Assembly: GCA_963847735.1 (NCBI GenBank)
Contig: CAWKAV010000016.1
Span: 620,001-684,000, forward strand
DNA from: CAWKAV01 sp963847735
GTDB lineage: Bacteria > Desulfobacterota > Desulfuromonadia > Desulfuromonadales > BM103
Reading direction: 5' to 3'
DNA length: 64,000 nucleotides
In this document: piece after piece, positions 8,120 through 17,172 of the stretch
Layout of the letters: each line of letters starts with the position of its first letter
How positions within the stretch are numbered: position 1 is the first letter of the stretch
The notes under the pieces: model-generated
Told to the model about the DNA's origin: nothing
Seen by the model: the letters and a program-made list of their open reading frames with translations, nothing else
Databases searched by the model: none
Made by a program: the position numbers and the translations under genes

Positions 8120-9061
8120 GTGCTTAAAGAATTGAAGATTTTTACCGGTAACGCAAACCCCGCTCTGGCCCAGGAAATCTGTGATCACCTGTCAGTGCCT
8201 TTGGCCAAGGCTACCGTTAAGACTTTTTCCGACGGCGAAATCATGGTGGAAATTAACGAAAACGTCCGCGGCCGAGACGTTTTTGTTGTTCAGTCGACCT
8301 GTCAGCCAGCCAATGAGAACCTGATAGAACTTCTGATCATGATCGATGCCTTGAAGCGTGCTTCGGCTGCCCGCATCACGGCAGTCATCCCGTATTTCGG
8401 CTACGCACGCCAGGATCGTAAGGTTGCACCGCGGACGCCGATTACCAGTAAATTGGTTGCAGACCTGATTACAACAGCCGGCGCACAGCGAGTCTTGTGT
8501 GTTGATCTGCATGCAGGACAAATTCAGGGCTTTTTCAATATCCCGGTTGATCATCTCTACGCGGCCCCGGTGGTCCTGGAAGATATAAGATCCCGTTTCC
8601 CCAGTGATTTGGTTGTTGTTTCTCCTGACGCAGGGGGGACGGAGCGGGCTCGAGCTTTCGCCAAGCGTCTGAATGCTGGACTGGCGATTATTGACAAACG
8701 TCGCAGTGCAGCTAACGTTTCCGAGGTCATGCATATCATTGGTGACGTTGAAGGGCAAACCTGTATTATCGTTGATGATATGATCGATACCGCTGGAACA
8801 CTTTGTCAGGCAGCCGCTGCGCTCAAGGCGCACGGAGCGGGGGATATCTACGCTACAGCGACCCATGCCGTTCTCTCCGGACCGGCATTGGAACGGATCA
8901 ATGCGAGTTCTCTCAAAGAGGTACTTGTTTGCAATACGATTCCTGCTGAAGAGAAAAGCAAAAATTGTTCAAGGCTGCGGATTGTTTCTGTAGCAAAGTT
9001 GTTGGCGGAAGCGATCCGTCGTATCCATGGTGATGAATCTGTCAGTTCACTTTTTGTCTGA
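8120..9061 (+). CDS. prs: Ribose-phosphate pyrophosphokinase (PRPP synthetase)
   Basis: Makes PRPP from ribose 5-phosphate and ATP for purine, pyrimidine, His, Trp and NAD synthesis. The start is taken as GTG at 8120 because AGGTGA (8109-8114) is then correctly spaced and the 313-residue product (LKELKIFTGNANP...) matches the family length; an upstream GTG at 8111 lies inside that ribosome site. Diagnostic features are FSDGEIMVEINENVRG, IPYFGYARQDRK, the DLHAGQIQGFF segment and the PRPP-binding motif DDMIDTAGT. All expected catalytic blocks are intact. rplY follows after 60 bases. Confidence 0.97.
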   Translation: MLKELKIFTGNANPALAQEICDHLSVPLAKATVKTFSDGEIMVEINENVRGRDVFVVQSTCQPANENLIELLIMIDALKRASAARITAVIPYFGYARQDRKVAPRTPITSKLVADLITTAGAQRVLCVDLHAGQIQGFFNIPVDHLYAAPVVLEDIRSRFPSDLVVVSPDAGGTERARAFAKRLNAGLAIIDKRRSAANVSEVMHIIGDVEGQTCIIVDDMIDTAGTLCQAAAALKAHGAGDIYATATHAVLSGPALERINASSLKEVLVCNTIPAEEKSKNCSRLRIVSVAKLLAEAIRRIHGDESVSSLFV

Positions 9062-9120
9062 GTTGCAGTAGAAAAAATTGAGACTCTAAAAGTTGCTTAG
9101 ATTATTTAAGGAGTAAATAA

Positions 9121-9765
9121 ATGGCCACATCGGTACTAAACGTAGAAACGCGGGTTCGCATCGGCAAAGGTGGCTCTCGAAAAGTTCGCCGTGACGGCTT
9201 GGTGCCGGCGGTGGTTTATGGCAAGGGAGTTGATGCGTTAAACCTTCATCTCGATCCAAAAGCCCTGAAACAGGCAATTGCGACTGAAGCGGGTTGGAAC
9301 ACTCTGATCACCTTGAAGGGTGATGGTCCATTCGACGGCAAGGTCGTGATTCTCAAGGATATGCAGATTGATGCTATCCGCCGAGATGTCCAGCATGTCG
9401 ATTTTCTGGCCATCAACCTGAAGAACAAGATCACCGTCATGGTCCCAGTGCATCCTGTTGGCAAGTCAGCCGGTGAAAAGGCCGGTGGATCTCTGCAGTT
9501 GATTCGCCATGAACTGGAGTTTAATTGCCTGCCGACCAATATCCCGACCTCGATCGAAATCGACGTGACCAAGCTGAATATTGGTGATGTTGTTCATGTC
9601 GATGAAATCGTTTTTCCCGAAGGTGTTGAGTCCCAGCACGATGTCAACTTTACGGTTCTGACGATTGTCGCCCCCAAGGTTGAGGAAGTTGATGAAGAGG
9701 CTGAGGAGGCTGAGGAGGTCTATGGCCAAGTGGCTAAAGCAGGTGAGGCCACAGACGAAGATTAG
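9121..9765 (+). CDS. rplY: 50S ribosomal protein L25, CTC (general stress) form
   Basis: Binds 5S rRNA in the large subunit. 214 residues in two domains: the L25 RNA-binding domain (about 1-92, with RVRIGKGGSRKVRRDG) and the C-terminal TL5/CTC beta domain (about 93-185, with KNKITVMVPVHPVG). A very acidic tail of Glu runs (VEEVDEEAEEAEEV) follows. A good ribosome site (AAGGAG) precedes the ATG. It lies between prs and pth, the usual arrangement, and is probably co-transcribed with both. Confidence 0.96.
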   Translation: MATSVLNVETRVRIGKGGSRKVRRDGLVPAVVYGKGVDALNLHLDPKALKQAIATEAGWNTLITLKGDGPFDGKVVILKDMQIDAIRRDVQHVDFLAINLKNKITVMVPVHPVGKSAGEKAGGSLQLIRHELEFNCLPTNIPTSIEIDVTKLNIGDVVHVDEIVFPEGVESQHDVNFTVLTIVAPKVEEVDEEAEEAEEVYGQVAKAGEATDED

Positions 9766-9776
9766 GCAGGGCACTC

Positions 9777-10352
9777 TTGAAGCTGATTGTCGGGTTGGGC
9801 AACCCTGGCACCCAATATGCCGAAACACGCCACAATATTGGTTTTATGGTTGCCACTCACCTGGCAGAACGCGTCGGGGTAGCCTTAAAGAGAAAGGGTT
9901 ACCAGGGTTGCTACGGCATCGGTCGTGTGGCCGGTGAGGAGGCAGCGATTCTGCTGCCGCAGACATACATGAACCGCAGTGGCGAAAGCGTCGCTCCTGC
10001 TTGTCAATCCCTCGGCATCACACCGGGGGATTTGATTGTGATTCATGACGAAATTGACCTGTCTTTTGGCTGTCTGCGCATCAAGGTCGGTGGCGGTCAT
10101 GGCGGTCATAACGGCCTGCGCAGTATCAGCTCGGCACTCGGTGAAGCAGGTTATAGCCGGTTGCGTATGGGGATTGGTCGACCTCCGACTGGAGGGGATG
10201 TCTCCGGGCATGTCTTGAGCCGCTTCAGTACAGTCGAACGAGCTCTGTTGGAAAGATGTATAGATACGGCAACTAATGCCCTGGAAGACCTTATGCTGAA
10301 CGGGGTACAGGACGCTATGAGTAGATATAACAATCGTGATTTGTTGACATAA
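9777..10352 (+). CDS. pth: Peptidyl-tRNA hydrolase
   Basis: Releases tRNA from peptidyl-tRNA that has dropped off ribosomes. 191 residues. It starts with TTG at 9777, giving (M)KLIVGLGNPG, exactly the family N-terminus; there is no better in-frame start. The catalytic His lies in YAETRHNIGFMV, the TYMNRSGESV block is intact, and the catalytic Asp lies in VIHDEIDLSFG. The gene begins 11 bases after rplY, so it is in the same transcript. Confidence 0.96.
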   Translation: MKLIVGLGNPGTQYAETRHNIGFMVATHLAERVGVALKRKGYQGCYGIGRVAGEEAAILLPQTYMNRSGESVAPACQSLGITPGDLIVIHDEIDLSFGCLRIKVGGGHGGHNGLRSISSALGEAGYSRLRMGIGRPPTGGDVSGHVLSRFSTVERALLERCIDTATNALEDLMLNGVQDAMSRYNNRDLLT

Positions 10353-10385
10353 TAAAAACGCAAGAAAGGTTAAAGGGAGACAGAC

Positions 10386-12401
10386 ATGCAAGCTTTAGCA
10401 CCAATTCTAGGCGTCATCGGTTTCGTGATAGCCATTGTCCTGTACAACAAGGTCAAACGCTATCCGGTCGGCAACGACATTATGAGAGATATCTCCGAGG
10501 AGATTCATAACGGCGCCATGGCGTTTCTTGGCCGCGAATATCGGGTCCTGGCCGTCTTTATCACTTTGGTCTTTGTGATTATTTCAATCGCCATGAACTA
10601 TCAGACCGCCTTGGCTTTTCTTGGTGGTGCTGTTTGTTCCATGACCTGTGGTTTCATCGGCATGAAGGCCGCTACCCGGGCCAACGTTCGGACCTGCGAA
10701 GCTGCTCGCGTGTCGGGCCAGGCTGAGGCCTTGATGGTGTCCTTCAACGGTGGCGCAGTCATGGGCCTTGCGGTTGCTTCTCTGGGTCTGGTCGGTGTCG
10801 GTATTGCCTACATGGCCTTCGGCGGAGATCCCAAAACGGTTCAATATATCAACGGCTTCGCTATGGGTGCTTCGTCCATCGCACTGTTCGCCCGTGTTGG
10901 TGGTGGTATCTATACCAAGGCCGCAGATGTTGGTGCGGACCTCGTCGGCAAGGTGGAAGCAGGAATTCCTGAAGATGACCCACGTAACCCAGGTGTTATT
11001 GCGGATAACGTTGGCGACTGTGTCGGTGATACGGCCGGGATGGGTGCCGACATTTTTGAATCTTATGTCGGCTCGATTATCGCTACCATCGCTATCGCTG
11101 CTGCCGCCAGTGGTGAATTGCTCGCTAAACTGGGTACGGGTGAAGAAGAAGTCGTTCGAGCTGCTGCCATGTATCTGCCGATCTCTCTGGCCGTAGCCGG
11201 TCTGCTCTTCTCCTTTGTCGGCATCTGGTCGATGAAAATACTGTGCAACCAGGATCCGGCCAAGGCGTTGCATTACACAACTTTTGTTGCTGCCGGTGGT
11301 TTCCTGGTGATTTCGATCCTGATTATCTGGGGCATGGGCCTCAAGTTTGGTGTCTTTCTGGCTGTTTTGATCGGCTGCCTGGCTGGTGTGGCGATTGGCC
11401 AGATTACAGAATACTACACGGCGCATAAACCGGTTTTCCGCATTGCCGAAGCAAGTAAAACCGGCCCGGCGACCAATATCATCACTGGCCTTGCTGTCGG
11501 TCTCGAGAGCTGCGCTGCTCCGATCCTGGTCATCTGCGTTGCCATTGCTGTGGCCAATAATTTTGCCGGTCTCTACGGGATTGGTATCGCGGCCGTTGGT
11601 ATGCTGGCTACTGTTGGTGTCACCATGACGGTTGATGCTTACGGTCCGATTGCTGATAATGCCGGCGGGATTTCAGAAATGGCCGGTCTTGGTCCTGATG
11701 TGCGCAAGATTACAGACGGCCTCGACTCCATCGGTAATACCACTGCCGCTATTGGCAAGGGCTTTGCTATCGGATCTGCAGCTTTAACCGCGCTTGCACT
11801 TTTTTCTGCATACGCGACGACAGTTAAGCTCGAAGTCATCAATCTAATCGACCCGAAAGTTGTCATCGGACTGCTTATTGGTGGTGCCTTGCCTTTCTTT
11901 ATCGGTGCCCTGACCATGACCAGCGTTGGTCGCGCTGCCGGCAAGATGGTCGATGAAATTCGCCGCCAGTTCCGTGAGATTCCAGGCCTTCTCGAAGGCA
12001 AGGCAGGGGTTAAGCCTGATTCCCAGAAATGTATCGACATCTCGGCTAAAGCTGCACTTCGTGAAATGATCCTGCCCGGTGTCGTCGCAGTCGTTGCACC
12101 GGTACTGATTGGTTTCGCCCTTGGTAAAGAGTCTCTCGGTGGTATGCTCGCCGGTGCCACTCTGGCTGGCGTATTGTTGGCGTTGATGATGTCTAACGGT
12201 GGCGGTGCCTGGGATAATGCCAAGAAGTATATCGAGCAGGGCAAGCTCGAAGGGGAGAAGAAGGGCGGTAGTGCCCATGCCGCTGCGGTTATCGGTGATA
12301 CTGTTGGTGATCCCTTCAAAGATACGTCCGGTCCGGCCATGAACATCCTTATCAAACTGATGAGTGTTGTTGCGCTGGTTATTGCGCCTTTGCTGGTCTA
12401 A
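10386..12401 (+). CDS. hppA: Membrane-bound ion-translocating pyrophosphatase
   Basis: Couples pyrophosphate hydrolysis to H+ or Na+ export across the inner membrane. 671 residues with many hydrophobic helices. The pyrophosphate-binding acidic motifs DNVGDCVGDTAGMGAD (about residue 205) and VDAYGPIADNAGG (about 418) and the C-terminal GDTVGDPFKDTSGP are all present. The block GNTTAAIGKG (about residue 449) has Ala where K+-independent enzymes have Lys, so this should be a K+-dependent member. Whether it pumps H+ or Na+ needs alignment of the semi-conserved Glu. It follows pth by 33 bases and ends at a hairpin. Confidence 0.96.
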   Translation: MQALAPILGVIGFVIAIVLYNKVKRYPVGNDIMRDISEEIHNGAMAFLGREYRVLAVFITLVFVIISIAMNYQTALAFLGGAVCSMTCGFIGMKAATRANVRTCEAARVSGQAEALMVSFNGGAVMGLAVASLGLVGVGIAYMAFGGDPKTVQYINGFAMGASSIALFARVGGGIYTKAADVGADLVGKVEAGIPEDDPRNPGVIADNVGDCVGDTAGMGADIFESYVGSIIATIAIAAAASGELLAKLGTGEEEVVRAAAMYLPISLAVAGLLFSFVGIWSMKILCNQDPAKALHYTTFVAAGGFLVISILIIWGMGLKFGVFLAVLIGCLAGVAIGQITEYYTAHKPVFRIAEASKTGPATNIITGLAVGLESCAAPILVICVAIAVANNFAGLYGIGIAAVGMLATVGVTMTVDAYGPIADNAGGISEMAGLGPDVRKITDGLDSIGNTTAAIGKGFAIGSAALTALALFSAYATTVKLEVINLIDPKVVIGLLIGGALPFFIGALTMTSVGRAAGKMVDEIRRQFREIPGLLEGKAGVKPDSQKCIDISAKAALREMILPGVVAVVAPVLIGFALGKESLGGMLAGATLAGVLLALMMSNGGGAWDNAKKYIEQGKLEGEKKGGSAHAAAVIGDTVGDPFKDTSGPAMNILIKLMSVVALVIAPLLV

Positions 12402-12423
12402 GTCCGACGGACATAGGGTGCTA

Positions 12424-12457
12424 AATGATAGCCGGGGTTTGCGCTCCGGCTATCATT
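12424..12457 (+). terminator. Hairpin terminator after hppA
   Basis: AATGATAGCCGG (12424-12435) pairs perfectly with CCGGCTATCATT (12446-12457). The following sequence (ATTTAG) is a weak U-tract, so termination may be partial. Confidence 0.65.
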
Positions 12458-12742
12458 ATTTAGTGGTCAAGAGGAAATGACGAGTCACAGGCCAACGCGC
12501 AAGAGTGTATGTGCCCGTAAGGCAAAGAATATATTGTTAAAGATGGTGATGTTATTCATTACCGTTTTAATGTTTGAATGATTCCAAACTCAGTCTGTAT
12601 TTTGACCGCCGATCTTATTCAAAATTCCGTTGCCTCGCAATACGGGGTGTGGTAAAAAACAAAGTTCTTTAGACGGAAGCACACGGGGTGCTTTCTCTCC
12701 TTGCTCCGCAGGACGGGGCTAACAACTCAAGAGGAGTTTTTA
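12458..12742 (+). promoter_or_regulatory. Upstream region and leader of the rpsF operon
   Basis: 285 bases before rpsF. GC-rich self-complementary sequence at 12695-12730 (TTGCTCCGCAGGACGGGG) contains a CCG triplet in a stem, as in known S6:S18 autoregulatory leaders. I cannot fold it reliably, so this is a suggestion only. Confidence 0.3.
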
Positions 12743-13162
12743 ATGCGAACCTATGAATCAATCTTTATCGTGCACCCGGAAGTAGTCGGGGACGACCAAC
12801 TCGCGGTCATTGACAAGTTCAAGAAAGTCTTGACTGATCGAGGCGCGGAAGTCCTCAAGTTAGAAAACTGGGGGATCAGAACTTTGGCCTACCCGGTCAA
12901 AAAGCAAGTCAAGGGCTGTTATGTTCTGGTGATCTTTGATGCAGAGCCTGCTGTGATTGCCGAATACGAGCGCCGTATGCGCATCGACGAAAAAGTAATC
13001 AAGTTCCAGACGGTGCTCCTAGAGGGCGGCTATGAGGCCCCGCAAGTGGTAGAAACTGCTGGTGACGAAGCCATTGAAGAGGCTGACGAAACCCTGCCAG
13101 GAGAAGCTGCTGAAGCACTGGATGATGAGGATGATGCCGAAGAAGATTCGGAAGAAATCTAA
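12743..13162 (+). CDS. rpsF: 30S ribosomal protein S6
   Basis: Small-subunit protein that pairs with S18 on the platform. The start at 12743 (MRTYESIFIVHPE) follows AAGAGGAG; the 14 extra residues of the longer frame are not part of S6. 139 residues; the core ends near residue 100 and is followed by a long acidic tail (EEADETLPGEAAEAL and on) typical of this class. Internal marks are NWGIRTLAYPVKK and ERRMRIDEKVIKFQ. It is the first gene of rpsF-rpsR-yybS-rplI-dnaB. Confidence 0.96.
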   Translation: MRTYESIFIVHPEVVGDDQLAVIDKFKKVLTDRGAEVLKLENWGIRTLAYPVKKQVKGCYVLVIFDAEPAVIAEYERRMRIDEKVIKFQTVLLEGGYEAPQVVETAGDEAIEEADETLPGEAAEALDDEDDAEEDSEEI

Positions 13163-13204
13163 TCCTCATAATAACTCAAGTCGATGAAATAAGGAGAAAT
13201 TATT

Positions 13205-13474
13205 ATGGCATATGAAGCAAGAAGTTCCGGTGGCCCTCGTCGACGTTATGGCCGTCGCAAAGTTTGCCGTTTTTGCGCTGACAAAAAAGTCACTATTGAT
13301 TACAAGGATGTTCGATCCCTGCGTTATTTTATCTCCGAGCGAGGCAAGATCACGCCACGCCGGATTTCCGGCACCTGTGCGGATCATCAACGCAAGCTGA
13401 CAGCGGCCATCAAGCGTGCCCGTAATATTGCACTGTTGCCTTTCACTGCGAGCCACGCTCTCGAGAGACGATAA
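13205..13474 (+). CDS. rpsR: 30S ribosomal protein S18
   Basis: 89 residues; binds S6 and 16S rRNA. The zinc-ribbon-type cysteine pair CRFCADKK is present, followed by the S18 core DYKDVRSLRYFISERGKI and the basic end RARNIALLPF. AAGGAG precedes the ATG. The gene lies between rpsF and the yybS-like gene. Confidence 0.96.
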   Translation: MAYEARSSGGPRRRYGRRKVCRFCADKKVTIDYKDVRSLRYFISERGKITPRRISGTCADHQRKLTAAIKRARNIALLPFTASHALERR

Positions 13475-13490
13475 TTCGAGAGAACGATCA

Positions 13491-14432
13491 ATGATGATGC
13501 AGCGGGGACTTTATATCGGACTCGGTGCTCTAGCCGGGTTCGCGCTATTTGGAAGCTTTGCTGCTTTGGGCTTCATTGCGGTAGCAGTCAGTTTGTTGAC
13601 ACCGTTGCCGGCGGCCTTCGTAGGCATGCGCTTTGATCCGAAGGCTGGTAGTATTACCGTTGTTTTGACCGCCTTGCTTGTCTTGTTGACGAGTGGACAG
13701 TCTTCGACGCTTATGTATCTTATTCAGTTTGGACTGCCCGGTGCGTTATTGCCGTGGCTGTTGAATCGTGGGATTGCATGGGATAAGGCGGTTGTGGCTG
13801 TTCTCTGGGCAATGGTTGCCGTCAGTCTCAGTATCCTGTTTGTCGCTTCACTGGCCAATGGTCAATCACCGTTCACGATGGTCAGTGATCTGATTGACAA
13901 GGAGATCACCCAGACCAGTGCAGTCATGCAGGAGATGTTCGCAGGAAGCGACCTGCCAGCCGATCAGAGGAAAGACGTCAGCCATGCTGTTGATAACATG
14001 GCGGCCTTCCTGCAAAAGGCTTATCCTGGCGTAGCAATCACTGTCAGTGGTTTGATGACTCTTGGTCTGGTCTTTTTACTGTCAGTGTTGGCGCGGGGCA
14101 GGTATGTGGTTCCCGGCAAAGTTTTTCCGGAATGGAAAGTCCCTGAATTTTTTGTCTGGGTATTGATTGTGTCCGGGTTTATGGTCGCGTTTGTAGACGG
14201 TATCCCTGGGGTAGTTGCGCTCAACCTGCTGGTTATCACGTTGCCGATTTATTTCCTGCAGGGTTTGGCCGTCACCGATTTTTTTTTTAGACGCAAGGCT
14301 TTTTCACCGGCATTCAGAGTGGTGGGCTATCTGCTTCTGACACTGATCAACCCTTTACCTGTAGTAGTCACCGGTATTGGCGTGTTTGACTTGTGGGCTG
14401 ATTTTCGCAAACCTAAAGAACCTGAATCATGA
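13491..14432 (+). CDS. DUF2232 (YybS-like) integral membrane protein
   Basis: Hydrophobic protein of 313 residues with about eight predicted transmembrane segments and one soluble stretch (about residues 125-170). The start at 13491 (MMMQRGLYIGLG) lies 16 bases after rpsR. YybS family proteins sit in this same ribosomal cluster in Firmicutes and Deltaproteobacteria. Their function is unknown; some relatives resemble the membrane component of vitamin ECF transporters, but this protein lacks any evident partner. It would be co-translated with rpsR and rplI. Confidence 0.85.
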   Translation: MMMQRGLYIGLGALAGFALFGSFAALGFIAVAVSLLTPLPAAFVGMRFDPKAGSITVVLTALLVLLTSGQSSTLMYLIQFGLPGALLPWLLNRGIAWDKAVVAVLWAMVAVSLSILFVASLANGQSPFTMVSDLIDKEITQTSAVMQEMFAGSDLPADQRKDVSHAVDNMAAFLQKAYPGVAITVSGLMTLGLVFLLSVLARGRYVVPGKVFPEWKVPEFFVWVLIVSGFMVAFVDGIPGVVALNLLVITLPIYFLQGLAVTDFFFRRKAFSPAFRVVGYLLLTLINPLPVVVTGIGVFDLWADFRKPKEPES

Positions 14433-14454
14433 AGATTTTGGGAGGATTAAAGAG

Positions 14455-14934
14455 ATGGATGTCATTCTGACGGAAAATGTTAAAAATCTTGGGACCATTG
14501 GTGAAGTTGTCAAGGTTAAAGCTGGATATGCTCGTAATTACCTTGTTCCTCAAGGTTTGGCAGTTGAGGCGAGTGATCGTAATCTGAATGAACTTGGTCA
14601 CCACAAGCGCCAACTCAGCCGCAAGGCTGAGAAATTGAGCCAGGAAGCTGCCGATGTCAAAGCTCGCATCGAAGCAATAGAGTGTTCCTTCGTGCACAAG
14701 GCGGGTGAGGATGGCAAGCTGTTCGGTTCAGTCACCTCCAAGGAAATTGCAGAAGGACTCGCAGCAAAGGGCGTTGAGATTGATCGCCGGAAGATTCTTC
14801 TCGATCAGCCGATTAAATCTCTCGGTGAGCACCTTGTAGATATCAAGCTGAATGCTGGTGTCAATGCAACCATTAAGGTGCATGTCCTTGGTGAAGACTC
14901 TGCTCTGGATGTGCCTGGAGCTTCTAAAAACTAA
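14455..14934 (+). CDS. rplI: 50S ribosomal protein L9
   Basis: 159 residues. The start at 14455 follows GGGAGG and gives the classic N-domain MDVILTENVKNLGTIGEV with VKAGYARNYLVPQGLA. A connecting helix (residues 40-78) and the C-terminal domain (LFGSVTSKEIAEGL) follow. About ten residues longer than E. coli L9 at the C-terminus. The gene is 22 bases after the yybS-like gene. Confidence 0.96.
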   Translation: MDVILTENVKNLGTIGEVVKVKAGYARNYLVPQGLAVEASDRNLNELGHHKRQLSRKAEKLSQEAADVKARIEAIECSFVHKAGEDGKLFGSVTSKEIAEGLAAKGVEIDRRKILLDQPIKSLGEHLVDIKLNAGVNATIKVHVLGEDSALDVPGASKN

Positions 14935-14976
14935 GCAACATCACCTTCGAAGTATATAGTTCAACTTTTGAAAACA

Positions 14977-15000
14977 GGGACCTGTCTTTTGGCAGGTCCC
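14977..15000 (+). terminator. Hairpin between rplI and dnaB
   Basis: GGGACCTG (14977-14984) pairs with CAGGTCCC (14993-15000). The next bases are CCCCTTTCCC, not a U-run, so it probably attenuates rather than ends transcription into dnaB. Confidence 0.5.
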
Positions 15001-15022
15001 CCCTTTCCCATTGAGGGCGAAC

Positions 15023-16399
15023 GTGCCTGAACGTGCCGAACATCGCCTGCCGCCCCAGAATCTGGAAGCAGAAATGTCTGTTCTGGGGGGGGTCCTTTTA
15101 GAGAATGAAGCCCTCAACAGGGCTTTGGAAGTATTGCGTCCTGAAGACTTCTACCGTGAGGCCCACCGCAAGATTTTTACCGCTCTGATCACACTTTCCG
15201 ATCGTAATGAACCTGCTGACCTGGTCACTTTAACGGCGGTCATGAAAGAGCATGGAACAATTGAAGAAGTCGGCGGTAGTGCTTACCTGTCGACCTTGGT
15301 CGATTTTGTGCCGACAGCGGCCAATATCAGCTACTACTGCAAGCTGGTCAAAGAAAAGGCCATATCGCGGGAACTGATCAGGGTCGCTACGGAGATCGCC
15401 AGCAAGGGCTACGAAGGCGGTGAGGTTGAGGCCTCGCTCGACTGGGCGGAAGGCGAGATTTTCAAGATCGCCAATATGAAGTCCAGACCATCCTTCTATT
15501 CGACCAAGGAAATCGTCAAAGACACGATTAAGACAATCGAAAAGCTTTACGATCGAAAGGAACAGATAACTGGTGTACCGACCGGCTTCCCTGGCCTCGA
15601 CGGTATGACTTCGGGCCTTCAGGGTGGGGATCTGATTATTATTGCCGGTCGCCCGTCCATGGGCAAAACCGCTTTTTGTCTTAATTTGATCGAGTATGCT
15701 TCCATGCATGCCAGTGAGCCGATTCCGGCGGCAATTTTTTCGCTGGAAATGAGTAAGGAACAACTTGTCCAACGCCTGCTCTGCTCGGTGGCCCGAATTG
15801 ATGCCAGTCGGGTGAGGAACGGCAAGTTGGCACAGGCGGAATTCCCAACTCTGGTCAATGCCGCCGGAGTGATTGCCGAAGCCCCCATATATATCGATGA
15901 CACCCCCGCTATTTCGGTGTTGGAGTTGCGTGCCAAGGCCCGTCGGCTTAAGGCGGAGAAAAATATTGGTATGATCGTCGTTGACTATCTGCAGCTCATG
16001 ACTGGCAAAAACACCGAAAACCGACAACAGGAAATCTCGGAAATTTCCCGCTCGCTTAAAGCGTTGGCCAAGGAACTCAATGTGCCGGTGGTCGCCCTGT
16101 CTCAGCTTAATCGCTCTCTGGAGAGCCGCACTGATAAGCGTCCTATGCTGGCAGACCTGCGCGAATCTGGTGCGATAGAACAGGATGCCGACGTGATCAT
16201 GTTCCTCTACCGGGAAGCCGTTTACTGTGATGACTGCAAGGACAGGGAAAAAGTCTGTAACAAAGGCCATGAGCGTAACGCCGAAGTGATTGTCGGTAAG
16301 CAGCGCAACGGCCCTCTCGGTGTCGAACAGTTGACCTTCTTTGGCGAATATACCCGCTTTGAGAGTCAGTCAAAGCGCAACGATGATTATGCGGCTTAA
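15023..16399 (+). CDS. dnaB: Replicative DNA helicase
   Basis: Hexameric 5'-3' helicase at the replication fork. I favour GTG at 15023 (GAGGG lies six bases before) over TTG at 15011; the product is 458 residues. The N-terminal DnaB domain begins PPQNLEAEMSVLGG. The RecA-like motor has Walker A GRPSMGKTAF, Walker B VVDYLQLM and the DLRESGAIEQDAD block. Between YREAVY and EVIVGKQRNGP there is a cysteine-bearing loop, C-x2-C-x7-C-x3-H (YCDDCKDREKVCNKGH), where most DnaB proteins have a short acidic turn; it may bind a metal. It closes the ribosomal protein cluster. Confidence 0.96.
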   Translation: MPERAEHRLPPQNLEAEMSVLGGVLLENEALNRALEVLRPEDFYREAHRKIFTALITLSDRNEPADLVTLTAVMKEHGTIEEVGGSAYLSTLVDFVPTAANISYYCKLVKEKAISRELIRVATEIASKGYEGGEVEASLDWAEGEIFKIANMKSRPSFYSTKEIVKDTIKTIEKLYDRKEQITGVPTGFPGLDGMTSGLQGGDLIIIAGRPSMGKTAFCLNLIEYASMHASEPIPAAIFSLEMSKEQLVQRLLCSVARIDASRVRNGKLAQAEFPTLVNAAGVIAEAPIYIDDTPAISVLELRAKARRLKAEKNIGMIVVDYLQLMTGKNTENRQQEISEISRSLKALAKELNVPVVALSQLNRSLESRTDKRPMLADLRESGAIEQDADVIMFLYREAVYCDDCKDREKVCNKGHERNAEVIVGKQRNGPLGVEQLTFFGEYTRFESQSKRNDDYAA

Positions 16400-16692
16400 A
16401 TCTTCTGATTTTAACCTGAATTGCTTATTTCTCGGATTTCGCAGGGTTTCCCCTTGACGTTTGGTATCTTTTCTCTGCCAAAGAGTGTAGTATGGAAATC
16501 GCACGTCCACACTCCTCTCTCCAGCCACCACCCATAAAGTCGTATGGTGATGACGTTTCAGTGTTACAGAGACCCGTTGTCGTGCCGGGCTTCAAAAACA
16601 CGTTAATTGTCAAGTGTGTCTCGTAACTTCCAGAGATTTAACTGGTTTCTATCGAAACATGTCTTGGCTGGTTTAAGTAAGGGAGTTCTGCA
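16400..16692 (+). other. Spacer before the zinc-ribbon gene
   Basis: About 290 bases. A TTGACG hexamer lies at 16454-16459 but has no convincing -10 at proper spacing. No coding remnant or structured RNA recognised. Confidence 0.3.
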
Positions 16693-17094
16693 ATGCAAAA
16701 CGCTACGCTTTCGGCCGGTGACCCAATTGAAGCCCGCTGTACCAAGTGCCGCAAAAATACGAACCACATCATTGTTGCCATGGCCAAGGATGTCCCCGCC
16801 AAGGTCCAATGCAATACCTGCAGCGGGCAACATAAATATCGACTGCCTTCGACCCCTAAAAAAGCTGTGCGACGAACTGTTGATCCGAAAGTTGCTGAGC
16901 AAAAACAATGGGTGGATCTGCGGGTTGATATGAAGAACGAACAGGCGACAGCTTATTCAATGACGACAGCTTTTAAAGTCGGGGCCCTGATGAATCACCC
17001 GACTTTTGGTCTCGGTCTTGTCCAGGGTGTGGCTGGCCCACGAAAAGTCAATGTACTTTTTGAAGTCGGTAAGAAGACGATGCGCTGCAAATAA
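16693..17094 (+). CDS. Conserved hypothetical protein, zinc ribbon plus small beta domain
   Basis: 133 residues. The N-terminal half has C-x2-C (ARCTKCRKNTNH, residues 15-18) and C-x2-C (VQCNTCSGQHKY, about 40-43), a zinc-ribbon arrangement. A basic linker (PKKAVRRTVDPK) follows. The C-terminal 50 residues (FKVGALMNHPTFGLGLVQGV, then RKVNVLFEVGKKTM) look like an SH3-like or CarD/KOW-type barrel that tracks a 'mark the frame' pattern of nucleic-acid or RNA polymerase binders. This reading is inference. The gene stands alone between dnaB and the DEAD-box helicase. Confidence 0.75.
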   Translation: MQNATLSAGDPIEARCTKCRKNTNHIIVAMAKDVPAKVQCNTCSGQHKYRLPSTPKKAVRRTVDPKVAEQKQWVDLRVDMKNEQATAYSMTTAFKVGALMNHPTFGLGLVQGVAGPRKVNVLFEVGKKTMRCK

Positions 17095-17172
17095 TGACAT
17101 CATAACAGAGTGACCCTGTCCCTTGCTGATCTCGGCCAGCGGCAAGTATAATTATGGAAAATTTGCCAGGTC

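Noticed and set aside
10584..11426. 280-codon minus-strand frame inside hppA
   Set aside because: Antisense shadow of the pyrophosphatase gene; no independent features.
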